The notes under the pieces: generated by a model
The model's database searches: none
What the model was told of the DNA's origin: nothing
Seen by the model: the letters and a program-made list of their open reading frames with translations, nothing else
Program-made: the position numbers and the translations under genes
Origin: Nymphaea colorata
Taxonomy: Eukaryota; Streptophyta; Magnoliopsida; Nymphaeales; Nymphaeaceae
NCBI RefSeq assembly: GCF_008831285.2
Contig: NW_022204754.1
Coordinates: 1-57,882 of the forward strand
Direction of reading: 5' to 3'
Length of the DNA stretch: 57,882 nt
Shown: positions 1-12,445 of the stretch, piece after piece
Layout of the letters: every line of letters begins with the position of its first letter
Numbering within the stretch: the first letter of the stretch is position 1

Positions 1-161
1 ATCGATAAGATTTTGCCAAGTAAAAGTTTAACTTCTATCTTAAGTAGTCATCCTCCAAACGCGTCACAACTTCTCACAATGGAAACATCTTTATATCATC
101 CAAGCGAACACATATACGCAGATAGAATGGCAAGGCGATGAAGAATGTTAAGAGAGCGAGT

Positions 162-672
162 TCAGGGATCTGTTAGAGCCACAAAGACGGGTAGCTTTCG
201 CTTGTTGCGGACCATATCAGCATTTGGATTGATAACCGCGTCCACCATCACCACAAATTCCTCCGTCTGAGGCATTATCTTCTTTTTCTCTTCGCTTGGC
301 AACACTTCCCTAGGTGTGCTTAATCCTTGAGCGCTCACCCTAGGCCTGCTGACCTACCCAAATGCACAAGACACAAACCAATTCCTTGAAAAAGTCACTG
401 GTTTCGTATTTGTCGCCAAGTGTGAATGCTTATCATGCTTCACCATAGACAGAAATGTATGATTCTAGTCTTTTAATGCGTGTTTAAACTTCATGTCGGA
501 CGTTTCATCCAATTTTAAAGTAGGTTGAGATGGCTGGTTTTTCTGCTAGAGCGGTTTGATTCAGTAGGCCTAGTAACAACAGTGTTTTCTTAAGCCATAC
601 CTCAAGCTCGTTCCTCTGAGGCACCGGCCGTAGCTCCTGCTTCCCATGTTCAAACTGCAACTGCATAGGCAT
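162..672 (-). pseudogene. Unidentified coding relic
   Basis: Read on the minus strand from an ATG at 672, a coding-like frame opens with MPMQLQFEHGKQ and PVPQRNELEVWLKKT. It shifts frame near 505 and continues as KLDETSDMKFKHALKD. In-frame stops follow near 470 and 355, after which the open stretch contains STPREVLPSEEKKK and FVVMVDAVINPNADMV, ending at a TGA at 162-164. Composition is richer in charged residues and G+C than the surrounding DNA, and one frame carries most of the signal across the stops, which is why I read it as decayed coding sequence. I do not recognise the family. It could be a host exon or a transposon protein. The original start is uncertain. Confidence 0.4.
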
Positions 673-1150
673 GAGAATAAACTATTAGAACCTCATATCA
701 CATATGCTAGTGCATATATAACTAAGCAAATGAGTGCACACTCTTCCAGCCTCCTATGGAAGAAGTGTTAAAACATAGAAAAAGAAAAAAAAAAACTCAA
801 GCATGTACCTGGTAATGTCTGCATCCATGGGAAAGGGAGCTCTCTCTTTATTCATTCTCTGATGTTCTTGAGAGAAGATGGACTCTCAATATATAGAGTA
901 CAGGCTAGACCATTTTAGGTAAGATAATCACACAAATCCTGTGTGATAAACAAAGTGTCAAGAAAAAAGGGATCAGATCTCTTATCAAGATCTGTTATTG
1001 TTATGCAGACTACGTTGTCGGTGATTAATCACACAAATCAGCAAAACGTGATTTTAGGGATATTCAAAATAAGAACGTGTTGAAAATCAAGGAAATTGCT
1101 GAAGACGTTGAGGATCTTGATATCAAAAGAAAGACGGAAATTAAGGAAGA
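673..1150. other. Non-coding stretch before a Copia LTR
   Basis: No coding frame or RNA gene was recognised. The sequence is AT-rich, with an A-run near 780-793. Confidence 0.4.
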
Positions 1151-1451
1151 TGTTGGGGAGATTGATAAAATCGAAATTACGTAATTACTTAAAAGGGAGA
1201 CACGGCAGATTTGTTCCGTTATAACCTTCCTTTTTGTAGTCCTTCATCCACTCCAAAAATTGTGGATCTTGTAAATGTAAGTGAGAAATATTTTTTTCTC
1301 AATTTTTCAAGAAATTGTGTATTATCATGAACTTGTATACCAAAAATCTTGTAACCGATAACCTTTTTTGTACTATATATACGTTGTTCAAAGGAATCAA
1401 TTAAAACAAGTTCTCTCAGCTTTATCTTTCGCGCTTCCTCTGTTTTCTTCA
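1151..1451 (+). mobile_element. Probable Copia 5' LTR
   Basis: The stretch begins TGTTGGGGAG and ends TTCTTCA, about 12 bp before a tRNA-Met-type primer-binding site. A TATA-like CTATATATACG lies near 1373-1383, about 80 bp from the 3' end, as expected for a short Copia LTR promoter. No matching 3' LTR was seen, so the left boundary rests on the TGTTGG start alone and may be wrong by some bases. Confidence 0.5.
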
Positions 1452-1462
1452 ATAGTTTTCTC

Positions 1463-1475
1463 TTGTTATCAGAGC
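1463..1475 (+). other. Retrotransposon primer-binding site
   Basis: TTGTTATCAGAGC is close to the TGGTATCAGAGC complementary to initiator tRNA-Met used by plant Copia elements. Its position just after the presumed LTR supports the LTR call. Confidence 0.65.
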
Positions 1476-2220
1476 AAAACGAGAGAGGGAAATCGACTGC
1501 TCCCTTCGGTTAACTCCAAAAAATCCAAGCTCTTGTAGAGAGGTTCTTCAGAGACCTGGAATTGAATAATCTTCTTCTCGACAGCTAGAATCGCCTGAAG
1601 AATCAGCGCTGGCCTTCCTCTTTGCCGCCTGATACACCTTCATCTCCAGCAAATTATTCCAGAGAACAGCGGGAAAGGAAGTCAGGGAAGGGCACCTTTC
1701 TCGCCGGAATCTTCCTGTACTCCGGCAGCAACCCCTATCGCAGGAATTTCTCAGGGTCGATTGAATTTATCTGCTGCGGATGTCAGTGATGAGCCCATTG
1801 CAGATCCTCACGAATCATCTCCAGAAATCTCCTCTCAGCAGCTCCTGTTTTCTGCCTACAGGTCCAGCTCGACAGCAGGTTCTCTCAACCCTTCACTGAG
1901 TCACAAACTCAGGCAGTCATATTTGCTTCTATTCAAAGGCTTTGGTTTCTTCTCTGATTTAAGGTGGCAAAAGAGCTTCTCCAGTGGAGGAAAGAGGGAG
2001 GAAACCGAATTTGTGGCTGTCGGTGATATTCTGAGATCCCTCAATTTTCTGCCCCTTGAACGGGAGCATCAAAGCTGAAGTTCGTGAAGCCTGCTCTGTT
2101 CGCATCGAACGAACACCACCACCGACTCGGGATTCATTGAAGATCTTCATTCATTCCTCTCTATTTTCGCTCTCGGCCCTGCAACTATGGCTTCTTTATT
2201 TTCTGAAGGTTAGTTTTTTC
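1476..2220 (+). mobile_element. Copia 5' leader without gag
   Basis: This G+C-richer stretch follows the primer-binding site. From about 1876 to 2220 it aligns with 22,505-22,900, sharing for example GAGTCACAA-CTCAGGCAGTC, CTGCCCCTTGAACG and CTCTCGGCCCTGCAAC. In the second copy the leader runs on to a gag start; here it ends at a TC/TA microsatellite and gag is absent. A 105-codon open frame at 1761-2078 is not conserved in the second copy and is unlikely to be a gene. Confidence 0.6.
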
Positions 2221-2247
2221 TCTCTCTCTCTCTATATATATATATTA
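2218..2247. repeat. TC/TA compound microsatellite
   Basis: (TC)n passes directly into (TA)n at the end of the Copia leader homology. Confidence 0.85.
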
Positions 2248-2250
2248 AAC

Positions 2251-5200
2251 TACTGGTGATGGCCATGACTACTGTTTACGTATCTCCAAAATTCAAAAAC
2301 TGAGATGAAAACAGAATTTCATAGCATTTGAATGATCAAGCTTTTATTCTATAGGAAAATTTAACAGTTCAACCAAGTCGTCAGTCATGCATAACCTCGT
2401 TCAGAAATGATTTCTCGGTTATTCTTCTTGATCAGGATGAAGAAACAAACATTCAACAGTCAACGGCAGAATCACCAACAAATTTCTCAAATCAGAAGTG
2501 AAAGAAATGCTCTCTGTCAACTTTACCCTAATTCTGAAGGGCATTTTTTCCTCTTTCTAACTTGGCTAATTTGGCACCCGGACCATTGACTTGAGTGCCA
2601 GGGGCCGGGTATTCGATCTATTGACTTAGCATGCGGAACAACAACTTATGCAAGACAAATTGCACAGGGACAAATTCTCACCATTCTGAGGTCAGTTCTT
2701 CAATGCATAGATAAATGGTTTAGTCAAGTTCAACCAAATCAATTTTATGAAACTTGAACTTGACTTGTTTATAAACACGAGTTTTGAGTTAATCTTGAGC
2801 TCTTAACAGAGCAAATTTGAGTCGAGCTTGAGTGGTTCGACTCGTTTTACAGCTCTATCCACATGACACACACAAATGGACTTGTCCCCTGTTTATAATG
2901 GCGAAACATGTCAGTTGGAGTGGGAAGCTTCAACCTAAGGATGTCAATATGTCTGATTTGAATCGAATGTCCAAGCCAACTGCTCCAAAAACATTTGGAT
3001 GAAGAAACGAAATTTACTAATCAACTAAAAAATCAGATATGATTTGAAATTAAGAACTGACATCCGATTAGATTTAGATTCATATATGCATAAACATTCG
3101 AATGGATTCAGATTTAGTTACATTCAGTCAAATTCAGTTCAGATTCAAATATACAAAAATATCTGATCAGATCCAGATGGAACTTAGATTTAAATAAAAA
3201 TTTCCATATTCAACGCTCTTACAGTTGTAAATAAGCCAGATTCAGTTCAAAATATGGATTGAGATTCAAATTCATATATGAATATAAAAATAGGATCCGG
3301 GTTGGATTCTGATTGTTGCATCTAATTTCAGATTCAGATAGGATAAAAAAAATGGACTTAGATCAGATTCAAATTATCTGATTTGGATGAGGAAAAAATT
3401 TAGATTCGGATGAGATTCATATTGTGGAATGTGATTTCGGATACAAATTTGGATATGACTTTTTTTTTTCATTTGTTTGGGAGCTCAAACTATGGACGGT
3501 TAATAATATATTTTATTTGAATCTGATTCATTGGTATCCCACCCATCCTTGCAGATTTCCCACTTTTCAAATATTTTTCATTTTTGTTTTTTGTATTCAG
3601 GTCCATCGATTTTCAAGAAAAACTTTCTCTAGTCCTGCCAACTTCTCCAAGGGTATCGGTGACGACTGTTCACGATGTTCTTAATGAGATGGTTGCGGAA
3701 TATTACTTCAGCTTCTCCAAAAGTACACCCAAAATTGAGTAACCTACCAGAATGCTGGAGCTTGTGGACATTGAGAAATGGTTCCATATTTGGGTTGTGG
3801 CCTTTCTCATGGTTGTAGGCTCTAAATAAGAAATTTGAAGAGCTCTGTTACATGGCCATGGGGAGATGATGAAGGGAAGAGAAAGAAAAAATGAGACTGC
3901 AAGTCTCGCGATGATATGTGCTGGGGTGGAAGATTCCCCAACCCGATAAAAAATACTTGCTGTGCTGAGCTAGCCTAGGCTAGGCTGGCCCGACTTAAGT
4001 CAGGTATTGGAGGCCGGATTCTGTTCAATATACACAGTTGAACCCCACCTCTCCACTTTGGTTTTTTTCTCTCTCTAAAACCTTTTTCACCATAACGCTG
4101 ACATTGGCTTCCTTACTACGTTGATTCCTTTTAAAAATTCTTCGGCGCATCCCCAAACCTCTCTTAAAAACTAGTGATGTGTCGCCGAAGGTTTTGAAGA
4201 TATTATAAAAGGAAACTTTTTAGTTTTAAATAAAAGTTGACATCGAACCGGCTACATGACGGACGGAAGCATGATGGTCTGACTCTGCCCAATAACTAAA
4301 TGGACCAGACTCAAACTGATAGGAAGATCTTCATGAATGCATAGAGCCAGATTTTGTTGAGCATCAGGCCTATCCCACCCGACCTTATGCGCAGCCCTAC
4401 TGGCAGTATGTGCTGGGGTAAGTCACAAGTGAGCTCTATTAGGATAGTGTTTTATAGGACAGTGGTTCCTGAGTGGGCATTATTTTTGTATTTTAATTAG
4501 GAAATTTGGGTCGGTCTGAGATACCAGAGAAACTTTGACATAGAACCTACAAAAGGATACATTGGCTTTGTTTTTTTTTTTTTTAAGAAGCCTGGGCATT
4601 TGGGAAATGAACTAGCTACTGACTGCAGAGGTGGAATGGAAGTTCATACTTGTAAGTAATAACACATTGCACCAAACATGGTATTTTAGTGCACCAAAAT
4701 TTTATGTGTCAGTATGATTAATGATGAATATATTCCTGTTTAAATAGAAAAAGAAATTTGTTTTACAGATAAAAAAAATTGAAAAAAGTGAAAAGGCTCA
4801 AAAAGACAGTTCTTTTCTGTAATTTCAAAGATCCCCCTTTTTCTTTTTCTTTTGGCATATAATTGTTGTGTGCACTGGCTGGTGCACACAAATCGAATTC
4901 CTCTTTTGAGTTTTGAGTCTCACCACCCCCTTCCTCCCTTTCTCTTATACGTTTTCTGTATTCCTTTTTTGTTTTTGACATTTTTTGCAAAATCATTGAC
5001 AATTTGAAACTTAATTATTTGTTCTCTCTCTCTTTCTGCCCTTATCTAGATATCGTGCCTTTCCATGTAAGGTAAGCAAAAGAATTGAAACTGCCTCGTC
5101 ATGCACTTGGTAAGATGGATAGACTTCAAATGTCATTTTCCATCTTGATCACATGTCCAATTGAACCATTCAAAAAAAGAAACAGATATGGGAAAAAAAA

Positions 5201-5476
5201 TTAATCTCTGATTAGAAATAGATCGTCTTCGGATTTACGAAATAACATCCAACTGGATTCGGATTCAGATTCTGATATATATAAGTTTCGGATTGGGTAC
5301 GGATTCAGTTCAGATTTAGTTTTAAGTAATTACTCAAGCCAAGTCTTGTTTATTTGATCAACTCAAATAGGCATGATATGTTTTTTTTCTTAAATTTTTA
5401 TTTTTATTTTTTACCTTCCATTGAATGTATGCCTTCATTATGTCTCTACAAATAGATAATGTGCAAGTATCGCCAG
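2251..5476. repeat. Gene-free stretch with degenerate ATTCAGATTC repeats
   Basis: No gene was recognised. From about 2,935 to 3,470 the DNA is built from diverged units around GATTCAGATT / GGATTCGGAT, a pattern that reappears at 5,225-5,330 and 33,570-33,640. A GAGCTTGAG-type repeat remnant lies at about 2,745-2,865. The segment at 4,690-4,735 (GTGCACCAAAATTTT, then CAGTATGATTAAT) resembles 25,838-25,875, suggesting a small dispersed element. Confidence 0.45.
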
Positions 5477-5535
5477 TTGATTTTTCTATTGATAGTTTGA
5501 TTTTTCTATTGATAGTTTGATTTTTCTATTGATAG
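5477..5535. repeat. 20-bp tandem repeat, three units
   Basis: TTGATTTTTCTATTGATAGT is repeated three times without a mismatch; the last unit lacks the final base. Confidence 0.9.
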
Positions 5536-5849
5536 ATGGATGAATGATGAGGATGAGTGCTTGTCGTAGGAATTTTTTTCTTGTATATTGATTTTTGAGG
5601 TTGGGATTGTCCAAATCACGAAAGCCACTATTAGTTTTGAGATCCTTCAAATCCTCATTCCCTTGAAAAAATACCTATTGATCGTCCTATTTGTAGTCTT
5701 GAAGAAGTGATCCACCTTTAAAAAAATGTCTTCCTAATCGGATTGAACCACAAGTTCCCCTCTCACTTACATAAAAATATTGAAGTTGAAAATTTTCAAA
5801 ATTATCTCATAAATTTAAATTTCTATATAAAAAAAGGGGCTTAAAATAT

Positions 5850-6131
5850 CTCGTTGTTAGATCATTTTTTCTTCCTTCTTTTCTTCACTCCTTCTCATTT
5901 TTTTCTCTTTGAATCTTTATATCTTTCTGATTATTCCCTTAAAATCTATCTTCACAAATTTTCCTTTCTCTATTTCTTTTCTCTCCCTTAAAAATTTTTG
6001 CATCTCTCTCTCTCTCACATTTTTTCTTAAAATCTTTCGCTATTCTACTAGTTTTTCTCTTTATTTATTTTCTTTCTCTTCAAAACCTTTACCTCTCTAT
6101 CCCTCTCGCACACATTTGCACTCATTTGTTT

Positions 6132-6169
<38 letters not shown>

Positions 6170-6400
6170 TTTTTCTCTTAAAATCTCCTGCTCTTCTACT
6201 AGTTTTCAATTAAAATCTCTTTCTCTTCTACTAGTTTTCCGCTTTATTTCTTTCCACTTATAAATTTTTATTTCTCTCCCTCCTAATTTTCTCTTAAAAC
6301 CTCTTGCTCTTTTACTAGTTTTTCTCTATCTATATTTTCTCTTTCTTAAAAATCTTTGTCTCACTCTCTCTAAGTGTCTTGATAAAAGTTTATGAAACAT
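5850..6400. repeat. Pyrimidine-rich tract with TC/AC microsatellite
   Basis: The plus strand is strongly C/T-rich, with (TC)n at 6,003-6,017 and (TC)n(AC)n at 6,132-6,168. The phrases CTTTTACTAGTTTT and TCTTAAAATCTC recur several times, so part of the tract looks like a decayed tandem repeat. The open frame across it is composition-driven. Confidence 0.7.
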
Positions 6401-6689
6401 TTTCCTTTAAAAAGAATTTACTTTCTTCACTTTATAAAGTTTTAACTTTTTTTACCAAATACCACACCACATATAGGTCGAAGATAATGTTTGGGTGAAT
6501 ATGAAATGCATGGAGAATGAACATAGCCTTAAGATTATTTACCCATGGTAAAGGTGTCAAGAATGGCCAAGCATCGTAATGACAGTCTAGTTCTTTTTTT
6601 TTTCTATTTACGTTTTTTAATACACTTCAAAAATAAAACCCAAACAATTTTTGGGATGCAAACAACCCTATTTGCACAGAAGGCAATAT

Positions 6690-7470
6690 CAAACTGGGTG
6701 AGAGACACATATTGCAATACTCCCACAATACTTCAATATAATCTAGCATCCTTGAAGTTCGTACTGTGACCGGCAAATAATTTTATGAATGTAGCCATAA
6801 GCGTGCTCATGGGTTTGGCTTCATGCATTTTTGTATGCTTGAAAGATTAAAGATATTACTTTCTTTGAGACAACACCAAGCTTCCTTTCAACATTGGTGG
6901 ATTCATTTCCTACGGAGGGGTCTTCTATGTAACAAACAACATCATTTTGGTCTTTTTGACCATTTTTAGTCCATAACACGTGGTCCTTTGTTAGAGGGCC
7001 ATCACATATAGCATCCTCCAATAACACATGATGCTCACAGCATATAATTCTCATCCTCCTCATTCAAGGGCTCTTCTTTTGATAAAATTGAATTCAGTTC
7101 AAAATTTATTGGAATTGTGCATTTTTGTTCGTTCTTCATGTTGAGCATTTTTTTGATAGGTTTGAAAAATTGTGCTGAGGATTTATGTGAGCTATGGCTA
7201 TTGAGGTGTCCTTACTTAGAATAAGGCACAAACTGCAATAATGGACAAAGTTCCAAGCCTCCTTCACTTAACATGCACTGGAAATGTGCGAGTTGTTCTA
7301 CAAGATTAGTCACCCAAATGCCTTAGGAATAGAACACATAAGCATATAAGCATGTCTTTATTAAATCCTACATGCAATTCTAATTGAGAAATGCAATTGA
7401 GAGCTCTCAATGAAAGCAATCAAACTACATTTCCACCTCCAACTATTTAGCCAATGGCTGATCCCACCCT
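6690..7470. repeat. 3' flank of receptor kinase A, duplicated at 23.4 kb
   Basis: Long stretches match 23,440-24,260, for example GACACATATTGCAAT-CTCCCACAATACTTCAA and AGATTAAAGATATTACTTTC. The match continues into exon 2, so this is the downstream half of a duplicated gene segment. An approximately 40-bp insertion (GAAATAGAATGAAG...) and other indels separate the copies. Confidence 0.75.
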
Positions 7471-7506
7471 GGAATTAAACTCATTGTATATATGGATATA
7501 TTTGAA

Positions 7507-7868
7507 TTATCCTTCTATCATTCTTGTTTTCTGTCGTTTCCTTCTGAGCCCTACAACCACTTCCTTCATGTCCATTCTGTCATTTGGGGAGATCCTTGAA
7601 TATGACAAGCCTATCTTACTGATCATTACTAGCAGATCATTCATAGCAGCTGATCTTTCAGTTGGAGTAATGTTGCTTTCATTCAAAAGATGGCTGTCAA
7701 TGACATCTGAAATTGCAACAGGAAATGCTTCAGCCACTCATTGCCTCAAACTAAAATCTCCATCAAACTGTTCATCAGTAGGCTTTTTTCCTGTAAACAC
7801 CTCAAGGAGGAGAATTCTGCAGCTGTAGACATCGGCTTTGGTTGACACCTTTCCAGCCATCCCAAATT
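7507..7868 (-). pseudogene. LRR receptor kinase A, exon 2 (kinase C-lobe end)
   Basis: This is the last exon of an Xa21-type LRR receptor kinase. After an AG acceptor (7870-7869) the frame reads [16 protein letters not shown] once the leading base of the codon is taken from exon 1, then [21 protein letters not shown]. These are kinase subdomains IX-XI, followed by the C-terminal tail MDMKEVVVGLRRK and a stop at 7507. A TGA at 7738-7740 replaces the tryptophan of the conserved RQWVAEAF; copy C keeps TGG. Exon 1 lies upstream at 13,331 beyond a 5.46-kb intron. The family acts at the plasma membrane, sensing ligands through its ectodomain; this copy cannot make a full kinase. Confidence 0.9.
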
Positions 7869-7903
7869 CTAATTCAACCATTCAACAATATTAAACATGA
7901 TTA

Positions 7904-7908
7904 GCGAG
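7904..7908. repeat. Target-site duplication, left copy (GCGAG)
   Basis: Identical to 11737-11741 on the other side of the element; five bases is the usual length for LTR retrotransposon integration. Confidence 0.8.
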
Positions 7909-10900
7909 TGTTCGCACCCCACTCCCTTTTCAAGAAGGTCGAAATGCGAGTCAGCAAAATTCTTTTAAAATTGAGGTTTTGAGAAAATTTTCAAGAGAAA
8001 GGGATCCGCTCGTCGGTACGAGGTCCAACCGTTCCTGCCGCCTTTAACAGGGGTAATTAGACCAAGGACTAAAGATCATTTGGATCATATACGAGTTATT
8101 GATGTAAGTCCTATATGCTTATGCATTGAGGTTTTGGATTCAAGAACCGAAATTCATTTTTTTGAATAAATGAATTTGAATATTGGGGGTTTTCAAGTTG
8201 GTTTAAAATCCTTTGTTTTGGTGTTATTTGAAACACATAATTCTTGAGGATTTTTGAAGATTTGGAATTGAGTTCTTCGTTGTGAACTCTAGATGATGAT
8301 GATCATCTTATGATAAAAATTGATTTTGAACTCTTCTTTTGTCAAATCATGTGATTTGTAGAATTCATTCTTTTGAAAGAACATAGGTTCCAAATTGTTA
8401 GAAAACATGTTGTTTTTCAAATGCACTTTGGCCAAAAGATTATGAATGCATTGCTTGTGTTTTCTTTTGAAGTTAAGTGAAGTTTACAAATTCTCATTGC
8501 AATATGACTTGGTCACTTTTTGCAACTTAAATTTGAATCACTTAATTTTTGAGAATGTGCATGTGGTGCCATTGATTTTGAGTGAAAGTGAATGCATGAA
8601 ACGAGAATGGAAACTATATGAAACATTCATTCTTCTCTCTCTCATAATCCATCAAGATTCATTCATATGAAACATACATTCTTCACTCCCTCATAATCTC
8701 TCAAAGTCCGTATTGCACGTCATACAATCTATACATGAAGATTGATTAAAATGTAGGACTTTCTCTATATGTGCTCATTATATGATTAAGCACATGAATT
8801 AGAGATGTAGTCCATAAGCTTGAGGCTTGACATAAAATTATCAAAATGATGAAAATATATAAATGATGTCAAGTTCAATCTTTGAAACGGATGGGAGACA
8901 TGGATGACGTCCACTTTTGTCTCAAAATAGCTAAAAATCAGACCTTGTGTTGATTTAAATAGCTGAAAATTGTGGACATTGATTCCAATAAGGACTTGTT
9001 TCTTAGATAGAAACAATGAGTTTTTCAAATCTATTCAAATTCCAGATTTCGTAGTAATGAAATCATCAACTCCTTTGGATGATTCTAGGATGGTTGGTAT
9101 TTCAAATAAGTAAATTTTGATATTCTTAAACCAATTCCTATAAAACATGGTCTGATTTCAACAACATACATACATCTTACGTATGGGTTTGCTGAAATTA
9201 AGTAAAAATGAAATGAAAGTAATTTATAATCTTGCACTAGAAAAATCAATAAAAATGGCCAATTTCCTTAAAGACCGGTTTGGAAACATGTTCCAACCTG
9301 ATTTTAAGGGAGGAATGTAATTTTTGACAAGAAATCGGATGCATATATGTACATATATAACAATGTATACATATACGTACCTTACTTTTCAAAATGAAAT
9401 TTTATCAAGGGACCGCATGACTCATGAATCATGATGATTCATGGCTGGGTTCTTTTATGTAGGAAGATTGAGAACTTGTTTCAAATCTTCCCTACTACCC
9501 TTGATTAATTAAATTGAAAGACATGAATCAAAATGACTGTGAATAAGAAAGAAAATAAAACAATACTCAAGCTTATTCGTCCATCATTTCGCCATGCAAG
9601 GGTGGATCACATTCATAAAAACGTATCCATCCCTTATAGGCATTTTCATCATACGTGATGCAGCAAAATCACTTTCTCACCGTGGGATTCTCTCATGGTA
9701 GGGAGTTCAAAATGGTATTAAGTTGGTTCCTTTGAAAGGGACGTGGCCTTGGGGCCCATTTCGAAATTTGATACTTGGGTTCATATTTAAGAAAAACCGA
9801 CATATGCATGCATTATGCATTAACATGTACATTGAAGCGTAGGTTTCCCTTAGCTGGACATCATTCCCAGCCGTAAGCAAATGAAAATAAACCCTCCCAC
9901 GAATTGTTGGAATTAAAATAAATCAACAATAAGCTAAAGTAGAAGAGAAGTGAGTTAAGATCACCTACCTTGCGGTCGGTCTTGATGTTTGTCTTTCGTC
10001 TTCACTTGTTTTCTAACCCAAGCAATCCTAAGCAAGAATCCAACCGTGGATTCAAGCTTAGCAAAGCTAGAATAAGAAATAGCTTGCTTGCTGGAATTTG
10101 GAGTGGTAAAGAGGGCTTCTCACCACGAAAATCCTAAGTAAGGGTTCACTTAAGCACCCTAACTTAGCAAAATCAATGGGGAGAATAGAAGAAAGTGAAG
10201 AAGAGAATGGGAGAAAAAGGGGAAGGGGGCTTGGACGAACCTCTTCTCTCTTCCTTGGCTTCTCCCTCTTAGCTCCTTGGCTGCAGCAATTTGATAGAAT
10301 GCTCCAAAATTTCGTCCTCCCCCTTAGTGGCCAAGGGGAGGTTTATATAGAGGAGGAGGTGGGTTCAACCACCTTCTTAACTCACCTTGGGAACTTACTT
10401 AAGACCTTGGGGACTTGTAAAATGAGTTAAATAGACTTTAAAGGCTCTAATTGACCATTTCTCAGCCCATTTCCACGAGCTAGGTGGGCTGGGCTAGGTT
10501 TGGTCAACTTGGGTTCAGACCTAGGTGACCATTTTGACCAAAATTTTGGACGAAAATGCCCTTACACAGGGTTTTGCCCTTATTTTATACTATTTATTTT
10601 TTTTTTGTTTGAAATCGAGCTTATAAGGTTAAAACCTAGTTACTAAGCTCCAAATGCCATTGAATTATGATAATTAAATTTAAATTTTAATAAAATTTAA
10701 AAATTTTATCAAATTTGGTTCGAAAAGGGTATTTTCGTCCAAAACTTGATTGAAAATGGATTTCAACTGAATCAAACTTTCACTTGAGAAATTCAATTTA
10801 AATTTGGTATTTGATTCAAGCATTTGACAAATTCAAATGTTTATTTGCCTTTCATAAACCATTTTAGGCTTTTTAATCTTAAGTTGACCGCAGAAGGGCA

Positions 10901-11736
10901 AAATTGTCCAAATTGATCAATTTCGACCAATTGACCAAAGTCAAAGCTCATTTGCAAGTAGTTTGACTTTATTTGAGGTAATTTGATAAATTTGGGTCAA
11001 GAAAGCTCTTAATTGAGCTAAATTGTACTTTGACTGAGTTTAGTCAAAGTGGGTTTGGTTCGGTCAAAGTCTATTTTCGTCCATTAATTGGATCATGAGA
11101 CAGACTTACGTTTTGACTATGTTGAGCCCATTGTGACCGAACCTAGCTGGAATTGGCACCACATTTGAGTGCACCCGGGTCAAACCTACTTGGATTAAGT
11201 AGGTTAGGTGAGTTTGACCAGTCTAGTAATTGCTTCCTTGGAAATGATTTTTTTCTTTAAGGAGGATCTGGTTAAAGAAGAGAGAGAGACATAAATGTCT
11301 CTCTTTTCCTAGGTTTCTCCTTTATTTCTTCTTGAAAATGACTTTTCTTCAATTAATTTGAGAGAAAATATTTATTTATTATTATTTTTTTTTGACATGG
11401 AGGGGGGCATGGCCCCTGGGGAGGGCTCTTGACCACACGGGCTAGGTGGGGCCCACACGTGGGTCCCACGTAGCATTTTAGACTGAATTAGATCCAATTC
11501 TTGGATCTAAGTCAAAATTTGCATTTTGCAATTGGATTTGGATTTCAAATGACATTTGCAATTGAATTTGGACTCGTAATCCTGCATTGGGATTCGTGTA
11601 TCGGGTTAAATTCACGATTTGAATCTAATTGTTCTTTAGATTCGAAATTGGCTTTGAAATTGCAAATTTTCACAATTCTTTTGTGAAATTTTCACATTGC
11701 TTCAATTTTGATGTGGAAAAATTTGGGGTGTTAACA
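7909..11736. mobile_element. 3.8-kb LTR-like element with 5-bp TSD (probable solo LTR)
   Basis: The insertion begins TGTTCGCACCCCA and ends GGGGTGTTAACA, so the termini are TG...CA and nearly inverted (TGTT-CACCCC). It is flanked by a perfect direct repeat GCGAG at 7904-7908 and 11737-11741. Removing it joins ATGATTAGCGAG to CACAAAATA, which aligns with the uninterrupted intron next to copy C at about 24,660 (ATGATTAGCAAGCGC). No protease, reverse transcriptase or integrase signature was found in any frame, and I saw no internal repeat of its start. A long solo LTR is the simplest reading; a non-autonomous (LARD-type) element is the alternative. Orientation is unresolved. A diverged relative occupies 56.1-57.9 kb. 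Confidence 0.75.
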
Positions 11737-11741
11737 GCGAG
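11737..11741. repeat. Target-site duplication, right copy (GCGAG)
   Basis: Pairs with 7904-7908. Confidence 0.8.
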
Positions 11742-12391
11742 CACAAAATAATTAGATAATGCTAATGCATGACACAATAACAGTAATTTCTCCTTAATGG
11801 ACTTAAGATCAATTGAACCTCCAATCCTGCCTTTTTCATTTTGTATTGTGGTACACATCTAAAAAGAATACAATCTTATTTTTTAGAACTGAAGTCCAAT
11901 ATAACTGATGTTCAAGTACCCTTAAAAGAAATCAAACATGTATCCATATATATATATATATATATTTATTGTAGAGCCTGTGAGGTTGGTTGTGGTCAAT
12001 TAATTGTATGGTGTTTCTTTTAACTCTCCTGTGACATAACTCCAGGTTCTTCTAAATGTCTCCTAAATTGTGTGAATTATTTAATAGTGTCAGTTGTCAG
12101 CCAATCTTAAGCCATTCGGTAGACAGGCATGTGTGATTAGGGATTTTTAATACAAGAAAGGAACAAAAATGACAACTTATGTTAAAGGAAAAAGATCAAT
12201 TGAAGACTATTGCTCGTTGAGAACATGTCACCAATGCATATTTGTGTACATGTCTTCATGTGTGTGAACAATCAAATCGTGATGATTAGATGGATCATGA
12301 ATGTTTGCACATCAATTAATATGTTTATTGATATTTTATTGCAAATAATACACACACATCCACACACATAAGAGTATTATTACATAACCAC

Positions 12392-12392
<1 letters not shown>

Positions 12393-12443
<51 letters not shown>
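12393..12443. repeat. (TA)n microsatellite
   Basis: About 25 uninterrupted TA units, preceded by short CACACA runs and followed by a GAGAGAGGGAGAG tract. Confidence 0.95.

Positions 12444-12445
<2 letters not shown>

Noticed and set aside
1761-2078. 105-codon open frame in the Copia leader
   Set aside because: The frame is not kept in the second leader copy at 22.5 kb, and the real gag start lies further downstream there.
5909-6181. 90-codon Ser/Leu/Phe-rich frame
   Set aside because: Produced by the pyrimidine-rich tract; no motif or codon pattern of a gene.
7454-7828. 124-codon plus-strand frame
   Set aside because: It is the antisense of receptor-kinase exon 2; the same shadow appears at 24,254-24,586.
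10176-10430. 84-codon frame inside the 3.8-kb element
   Set aside because: Low-complexity start and no retroelement or host motif; taken as chance.
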